Assembly (NCBI RefSeq): GCF_014695585.1
Contig: NZ_JACJON010000066.1
Coordinates: forward strand, 1 to 48,225
Source: Microcoleus sp. FACHB-831
GTDB lineage: Bacteria; Cyanobacteriota; Cyanobacteriia; Cyanobacteriales; FACHB-T130
Length of the DNA: 48,225 bases
Direction of reading: 5' to 3'
The notes beneath the pieces are model-generated. The model ran no database searches. It was given only the letters and a program-made list of their open reading frames with translations, and was not told where the DNA came from. Within the stretch, counting starts at the first letter, position 1. The number at the start of each line of letters is the position of its first letter. Positions 45,288 to 48,225 of this stretch are shown here, in pieces. The translations under genes and the position numbers were made by a program.

Positions 45288-48110
45288 ATGCCCCACCCAG
45301 TCCCGCCGCCTGAACCGCCTGTTATTGTTGCGAACTTACCGACCCAGGCATTTGCCGCGCCGCAATGTAGAGATGTAAACTGCAAAGTCTCTACAAAAAT
45401 TTCCCGCACGTCGGTATCGAACCGCACGCTGTCAAAGGTAGCCCTCGCTTCCCCGACACAGCCGGAAACATTTGCGCCTGAAGCTTCTCCTTTGAAAGTG
45501 GCTAAGAGTGCATCTCTGCTAGGGCCAGCCATTTCCGTAGGCCATCAGATTCTACCAGCAGGCACTTCTGTAGCAAATCAAACTTCACAAATGGCTCCAG
45601 AAGTCAAGTATTCTGTAGCATCGGGAACTAACCTGCTTAAAGAGCTGACACCCGCAGCCACACCGGAAAGTAATGGCCTTCCTAATCAGAGCCAGGGAAC
45701 GATAGCCAGGGGTGCTTCTCAAGCTTTAATTGCTAATCGGCGATCGCCTGCAAAGACAGAAGTACGCAGAGAAATATCAGGATTGTGGGAGGCTAAGCCC
45801 GTTTCCTCAGAGGGAGGAGCAAGCAAAAAACAATCCCCACCAGTCACCCGTCTGCTGACTCAAGAGCGCGGTGGAGACGTTAGACAATTCGAGATTAATA
45901 CACCACCCGCTTCCGATAACCCCCAGGTAACTCCGCAGCAGCCACAAGGAACGCCGGGGGGAGGCCAAAACACACCTACATTTGAAATACAGCCTGGTGG
46001 AGCAACGCAAGGCGATCGCTCTACCACACCTACATTTGAAATACAGCCTGGTGGAGCAACGCAAGGCGGCCAAGCTACACCTCAGCCACAAACAGCCCCA
46101 CTGCCTCAACAGAATCCGCCCGCACCTACAGCCCCGCCGCCAGTGCAGGATAGGCAACAGCCATCTACTAAACCTAGTACAGACGGGAAAAGGCCGCCCG
46201 CCAAGCCCAGTAATAGCATCAGCTTAGAGGGGGCGATTGAATTAACAGCAGATCGGCAAGAGTACGACGAAGAGCGACAAGTCATCACAGCCGAGGGCAA
46301 TGTTGTGATGCGGTTTCAAAATGCCATTCTTGATGCAGACAGACTAGAGGTGAACTTGCCCAACCGGATTATGGTAGCGACGGGCAACGTGTCTCTGCGT
46401 CGGGGCGAGCAAGTGCTGCGGGGCGATCGCTTTGATTATTTCTTCGTCCAGGATAGCGGCACCATTTTGAACGCCAGCGGCGAAATTTATCAACCGCGAA
46501 CCGGGGCAGATTTCTCAGCCACCTTACCCAACGACGTGGGTGCAGCGGGTTTGCCACAACGACCCCTGAGCGATCGCATTATCCAAAATCAACCGCTACA
46601 ACAGATAACCAACCCAGGTGGCTATACCTTTGCCGTGGGTAGTGGCAGGCAAGCCGAAAACCTGGCTCGTCCAGAAACAGGCGGGCAAATTAACCGAGTG
46701 CGGTTTAAAGCCGAAAAAGTGGACTTCGACTCAGAAAGCTGGAGAGCTACTAATATTAGGCTTACTAACGACCCATTTTCACCCCCAGAGTTGGAAGTAC
46801 GGGCAGACACAGCCAGATTTAGGAATTTAGAGCCACAGGTGGACGAGATTACAACCACTGGCTCCCGCATAGTTTTTGACCAGGGTTTTTCGCTGCCGAT
46901 ATTTCAAGATCGGATATTGCTTGACAGGCGCGAACGCGAACCTGCTATTGTCAACTTCGGCTTTGATGGCACCGATCGAGGAGGTCTGTTTGTCGAGCGC
47001 ACCTTTGACATAATTAACACCCCCAAAGTGCGATTTCGCGTCACGCCACAGTATTTTGTGCAAAGAGCGGTTGGGCTTGGTTTTTTTGTTAACCCAGCTC
47101 CCGATCAGCCAGGAGTAGGGAAATTTATCGACCCATCTGACTTTGGTTTAAAATCCAGACTGGATGTAACCCTCAGCCCGCGCACAGAGATAACGGGACG
47201 TGCAGAATTTCTTACCCTCAACCCCAGCCTGTTTGAAAACAACACGCGGGCAAGTTTGCGACTGCGGCAGATCGTTGGTACCAAGCTACCTCATACCTTA
47301 AACCTGGAATACAGCTACCGCGATCGCTTGTTCAACGGCTCCCTCGGCTTTCAAACCGTCCAGAGCAATCTAGGCGCTGTCCTGACTTCTCCTGTAATTC
47401 CGTTGGGTAGAAGCGGTATCAACCTCAGCTATCAACTAGGCGCAGCGTATATCAACTCCGACACCGACCGCATTGACTTGTTAGAACCAATCCGCACCAA
47501 CAATCGCGTTAACTTATCTCGCTATCAAGCCAGTGCTAGCCTTAGCCGCTACTTTACACTCTGGCAGGGTAAAGCCTTGCCTGCTACTCCGACCGAGGGG
47601 ATGCGCTACACACCAGCACCCGTAGTTCCTTCCCTAGTGGTGGGTACAAGCCTCACAGGTGTTGGTACTGCTTACAGTAGCGGTGATAGCCAAAATTCGC
47701 TCAGCGGTACAGTCGCCCTATACGGACAAATTGGCCACTTTTCCCGACCTTTTCTGGACTACACCGGATTTAATCTCAGCTACTCTCAAAGCGTCCGCAG
47801 TGGCATATCGCCTTTCTTGTTCGATCGAATAAGCGATACTAGAGTGCTTTCTGCTGGACTAACGCAGCAACTTTGGGGGCCATTCCGTGCTGGTTTCCAA
47901 ACATCTATTAATTTAGATACTGGGCAAGACATCAGTACCGACTACTTTCTGGAATACAGCCGCCGCACCTACAACGTACTCCTGCGCTATAACCCAGTTT
48001 TACAGCTTGGTTCGCTCAGCTTTAGAGTTAATGACTTTAACTGGAGAGGCACTCCAGAACCTTTCGAGGGTAGTGGCGTCCGTCCTGTCGTACAAGGCGT
48101 AACGCGCTAA
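45288..48110 (+). CDS. DUF3769 family LptD-like outer-membrane protein
   Basis: 940 residues. The opening MPHPVPPPEPPVIVANL is typical of the cyanobacterial DUF3769 proteins. Residues about 30-310 are low-complexity Ser/Pro/Gln/Thr-rich and include the 14-residue unit TPTFEIQPGGATQG twice. Residues about 310-425 are an LptA/OstA-like beta-jellyroll (LEGAIELTADRQEYDEERQ, ITAEGNVVMRF, DADRLEVNLPNRIM). The rest (about 470-935) has alternating aromatic and polar residues of a large beta barrel, ending near QLGSLSFRVNDFNW. In LptD this arrangement places lipopolysaccharide in the outer leaflet. No clear signal peptide is visible at this start. psbI is 119 bp upstream. Confidence 0.9.
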   Translation: MPHPVPPPEPPVIVANLPTQAFAAPQCRDVNCKVSTKISRTSVSNRTLSKVALASPTQPETFAPEASPLKVAKSASLLGPAISVGHQILPAGTSVANQTSQMAPEVKYSVASGTNLLKELTPAATPESNGLPNQSQGTIARGASQALIANRRSPAKTEVRREISGLWEAKPVSSEGGASKKQSPPVTRLLTQERGGDVRQFEINTPPASDNPQVTPQQPQGTPGGGQNTPTFEIQPGGATQGDRSTTPTFEIQPGGATQGGQATPQPQTAPLPQQNPPAPTAPPPVQDRQQPSTKPSTDGKRPPAKPSNSISLEGAIELTADRQEYDEERQVITAEGNVVMRFQNAILDADRLEVNLPNRIMVATGNVSLRRGEQVLRGDRFDYFFVQDSGTILNASGEIYQPRTGADFSATLPNDVGAAGLPQRPLSDRIIQNQPLQQITNPGGYTFAVGSGRQAENLARPETGGQINRVRFKAEKVDFDSESWRATNIRLTNDPFSPPELEVRADTARFRNLEPQVDEITTTGSRIVFDQGFSLPIFQDRILLDRREREPAIVNFGFDGTDRGGLFVERTFDIINTPKVRFRVTPQYFVQRAVGLGFFVNPAPDQPGVGKFIDPSDFGLKSRLDVTLSPRTEITGRAEFLTLNPSLFENNTRASLRLRQIVGTKLPHTLNLEYSYRDRLFNGSLGFQTVQSNLGAVLTSPVIPLGRSGINLSYQLGAAYINSDTDRIDLLEPIRTNNRVNLSRYQASASLSRYFTLWQGKALPATPTEGMRYTPAPVVPSLVVGTSLTGVGTAYSSGDSQNSLSGTVALYGQIGHFSRPFLDYTGFNLSYSQSVRSGISPFLFDRISDTRVLSAGLTQQLWGPFRAGFQTSINLDTGQDISTDYFLEYSRRTYNVLLRYNPVLQLGSLSFRVNDFNWRGTPEPFEGSGVRPVVQGVTR
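45970..46065 (+). repeat. Tandem repeat in the LptD-like gene
   Basis: A near-identical segment of about 42 bp occurs twice, at about 45970-46011 and 46024-46065, separated by a HIP1-bearing spacer. It encodes TPTFEIQPGGATQG both times. It lies in the unstructured region and could vary in copy number between strains. Confidence 0.88.
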
Positions 48111-48225
48111 AACCCACATTCCGCACCCACAACTGTCACAATCGGAAATTACGGAGATAAAAAGGCTATTTTTGTATAAAAAGAGACATTTTCCTTCACA
48201 AAAGAGATTCCAGCCGCGATGAACG
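48111..48225. other. Window end, no gene assigned
   Basis: 115 bp follow the LptD-like stop codon. An ATG at about 48219 near the edge could begin another gene, but only a couple of codons are visible. No hairpin with a T-run is clear. Confidence 0.3.

Noticed and set aside
1-48225. CRISPR array, tRNA and rRNA genes
   Set aside because: No regularly spaced direct repeats with unique spacers were found. The one tRNA-like GGTTCGAGTC string (near 43774) is antisense within glgP and has no cloverleaf.

Overview
The window comes from a cyanobacterium, probably a filamentous one. The octamer GCGATCGC (HIP1) occurs dozens of times. A psbI gene for photosystem II is present, together with a cyanobacterial DUF3769/LptD-like outer-membrane protein, a TMEM165/GDT1-type manganese exporter behind a Mn riboswitch, and several very large PAS/GAF sensor kinases. 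No rRNA, tRNA, CRISPR array or prophage was found.

Layout. 1-4400: the 3' part of a giant multidomain sensor kinase, followed after 34 bp by a receiver-histidine kinase. 4400-10260: an S9 peptidase, a small CdiI-like orphan gene lying between two copies of a 132-bp direct repeat, an EamA permease, an SH3 lipoprotein and two hypothetical genes. 10660-17010: a 2116-residue kinase with an ethylene-receptor-type membrane domain and about eleven PAS domains. 17600-19850: a small membrane protein and sdhA. 20100-21640: an IS630-family element inserted cleanly into a small gene; joining the flanks restores a 135-codon frame. 21800-22800: a large palindrome, a yybP-ykoY Mn riboswitch and the exporter gene it should control. 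22900-27450: a TPR protein, a conserved cyanobacterial protein, a DUF39 protein and an Rpn-type nuclease. 27489-34683: a CHASE-like hybrid kinase with two receivers and an Hpt domain, an AI-2E family transporter, a two-helix protein and ftsH. 34848-37600: a YidD-like protein, small exported or membrane proteins and an SDR oxidoreductase. 37786-39723: a two-gene sodium:solute symporter system. 40075-43830: a transposase remnant, a DUF429 protein that has absorbed a dispersed repeat in frame, and glycogen phosphorylase. 43830-45050: about 1.2 kb with no credible gene. 45052-48110: psbI and the LptD-like protein.

The genes do not form one pathway. Themes are sensing (four large histidine kinases, two with receiver domains, but no stand-alone response regulator), central carbon and electron flow (sdhA, glgP, symporter), membrane and photosystem maintenance (FtsH, YidD-like, PsbI, LptD-like) and Mn homeostasis. 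The points most worth a second look are the repeat-flanked immunity-like gene, the ethylene-domain kinase, the two mutually exclusive helices that tie the Mn riboswitch to a Shine-Dalgarno sequence, the precisely reversible IS630 insertion, and the in-frame repeat inside the DUF429 gene. Where an upstream start codon lacked a ribosome-binding site and a nearby internal start had one, the start was moved inward and the reason is given.
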